This document shows, piece after piece, positions 62,945 through 64,000 of a DNA stretch of 64,000 nt. The notes beneath the pieces were generated by a model. That model was not told the origin of the DNA. It made no database searches and saw only the letters and a program-made list of their open reading frames with translations. Source of the stretch: Rosistilla carotiformis (lineage in GTDB: Bacteria; Planctomycetota; Planctomycetia; Pirellulales; Pirellulaceae). The DNA lies in NCBI RefSeq assembly GCF_007753095.1, contig NZ_CP036348.1, positions 5,433,411-5,497,410 of the forward strand, written 5' to 3'. The first letter of the stretch is position 1. Every line of letters starts with the position of its first letter. The position numbers were made by a program, and so were the translations under genes.

Positions 62945-64000
62945 TTAGACCCGTGTCTTGCCATTGAATTTCCAACCCACATCGGCTTTGGAAACCACGT
63001 TGCAATGCGTTGCCACTTTCCAAAGCGCCTTGTGAATCGGCGTCGGATCGTACAGGTACAAATCGGGAAACGTAGACTTCAATGCTTCGGTCGCACGAAC
63101 GGCGTTGTAATGCGGGATTCGGGCGTCGATGTGATGGGCGACGTGGGTGCTGCCGATTCGATGATGCAGGAAATCAAAGACCGGACCGTAAGGACGATCG
63201 ATCGTCATGAAAGCCCCTTTGACCCACGTCCATTCGTCTTCTTCGAAGTGGGGGACGTCGACATCGGTGTGCTGAAGCCAGGTGTAAAGGACCAACCAAG
63301 CGTTCGTAAACAGATAGGGGCCTACAAAAACCGCCAACACGGGCAGGAAGGATCCTTCGGCGTAGGCCCACCAGCCCAAGAGGCCCAGCGTAGCGAGCAC
63401 GCCCAGGTCCGAAAGCCACACCTTGGCTCGCCACTTGCCCGGGAACATCGCTGCCGAAAACGGCTTCGCAGGCCAAAAGTGATTCGTCATCCCCCGCGCC
63501 GGTCCGCCGCTGGCACCCGTCAAAAGATAGGCGGGCCAGCCGACCAACAGCCTCGCGACCATGATCACGACAGCAAACGCTTCATCGCCCATTGTCTCTT
63601 GCCAACGGATCCAAGCCTTCCCCGCAGCGGTGGTGTCACGCGTCGGTACAAACGTCTCCCCCAGATCCATGTGATTGGTGCGAGCGTGGTGGAGGGCATG
63701 GCTGCGTTGCCACGAAAAGTAGGGCACCAACAGGGCCGAATGAAGCGTGAAACCGACCAGGTCTTGATACCAGTTGTGTTTGCTGAACGCGCGGTGGCCG
63801 CATTCATGGGCGACCACCCAACATCCGGTGGCAATCGTTCCGGTCACAGCCGCATACGCGATCCACGCCGGTAACCAAGCCCAAGTCATTGGCATAAACA
63901 AGTACGCCAACACGCCGCAACCCACCGTCATCACGATCGAAGCGACCATATACAGCGATGATTTCAACGTGCTGCGATCGAAACAGTCTTCGGGGATCGC
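62945..64000 (-). CDS. Fatty-acid desaturase (delta-12/omega-6 type; 5' end outside window)
   Basis: The minus frame is open from the stop at 62945 to the right edge (352 codons), so the N-terminus is missing. The segment just inside the edge reads AIPEDCFDRSTLKSSLYMVA, a typical desaturase opening, so the true start lies outside; a TTG at 63967 is not credible as the start. All three His boxes are present: VAHECGHRAFS, SWQRSHALHHARTNHMD and STHVAHHIDARIPHYNA. Several hydrophobic helices hold the di-iron site in the membrane. The third box and the C-terminal KVATHCNVVSKADVGWKF match delta-12-type membrane desaturases. Confidence 0.9.
   Translation of the reverse strand, partial: AIPEDCFDRSTLKSSLYMVASIVMTVGCGVLAYLFMPMTWAWLPAWIAYAAVTGTIATGCWVVAHECGHRAFSKHNWYQDLVGFTLHSALLVPYFSWQRSHALHHARTNHMDLGETFVPTRDTTAAGKAWIRWQETMGDEAFAVVIMVARLLVGWPAYLLTGASGGPARGMTNHFWPAKPFSAAMFPGKWRAKVWLSDLGVLATLGLLGWWAYAEGSFLPVLAVFVGPYLFTNAWLVLYTWLQHTDVDVPHFEEDEWTWVKGAFMTIDRPYGPVFDFLHHRIGSTHVAHHIDARIPHYNAVRATEALKSTFPDLYLYDPTPIHKALWKVATHCNVVSKADVGWKFNGKTRV

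Noticed and set aside
63902-63967. TTG at 63967 or Met codons just inside the right edge as the desaturase start
   Set aside because: Residues upstream of the TTG still match desaturase N-termini, so the gene continues beyond the window.
1-64000. CRISPR array, insertion sequence, prophage or plasmid region
   Set aside because: No regular short repeats with spacers, transposase or integrase motifs, or attachment sites were seen. The only repeats are the two hairpin-like elements at 25839-26049.

Overview
The window looks like a chromosomal segment of a planctomycete, most likely Pirellulales (Rhodopirellula/Rosistilla-like; the genus is a guess). Three family-level hallmarks support this: a DUF1559 protein with a type IV pilin-like N-terminus, a DUF1598-type secreted protein, and a secreted cytochrome c with a planctomycete-type N-terminal heme domain. 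An alternative complex III locus, many secreted proteins and moderately high G+C fit the same picture. There is no phage, insertion sequence or CRISPR array; nearly everything reads as core chromosome.

Layout. 1-7240: alternative complex III operon (actA-actB-actC-actDE, minus strand), with actDE running off the left edge. 7273-14119: prepilin peptidase, then a tetR-MFP-RND efflux operon whose promoter carries two tandem TetR-type operators and probably gives a leaderless mRNA. 14242-19312: a membrane-anchored MutS-like ATPase, a polytopic membrane protein, and an NtrC-type sigma-54 activator with a dead receiver domain. 19767-25615: pyroglutamyl peptidase, csrA with a structured leader, tRNA-Glu, a membrane protein translationally coupled to a methyltransferase, mogA, a YjbQ protein and a secreted Gfo/Idh/MocA protein. 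25839-31411: two hairpin-like repeats, then a secreted caspase-like protease with an Asn/Gln-rich tail, an unknown secreted partner and a diheme cytochrome c. 31658-40060: arfB and a PQQ-propeller gene with overlapping divergent starts, a secreted protein with a 40-residue duplication, a 1061-residue membrane-anchored coiled coil, a rhodanese and a DUF1598-like protein. 40711-46970: an ATP-grasp enzyme, rpsB-tsf-(terminator)-pyrH, a zinc-ribbon methyltransferase and a ZIP transporter. 47004-52468: a four-gene PilZ / GAF-HlyD / M50-HlyD / HlyD operon. 52787-64000: glutamate dehydrogenase, DUF1559 protein plus small lipoprotein, an envelope operon (TPR, recO, bamD-like, lptE-like, tRNA-Gln), a DUF11-repeat protein, tRNA-Leu and a fatty-acid desaturase cut by the right edge.

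How the genes work together. The act genes encode a respiratory quinol:electron-acceptor oxidoreductase. The tetR operon is a self-regulated efflux unit. The lptE/bamD pair belongs to outer-membrane biogenesis. The best candidate for an undescribed system is the 47-52.5 kb operon: it puts a likely c-di-GMP sensor, a cytosolic GAF sensor fused across the membrane to a periplasmic HlyD arm, an intramembrane metalloprotease fused to a second HlyD arm, and a stand-alone HlyD protein in one transcription unit, with no ABC, MFS or RND pump alongside. The caspase/partner/cytochrome group is second. Both are inferences from gene content and order.
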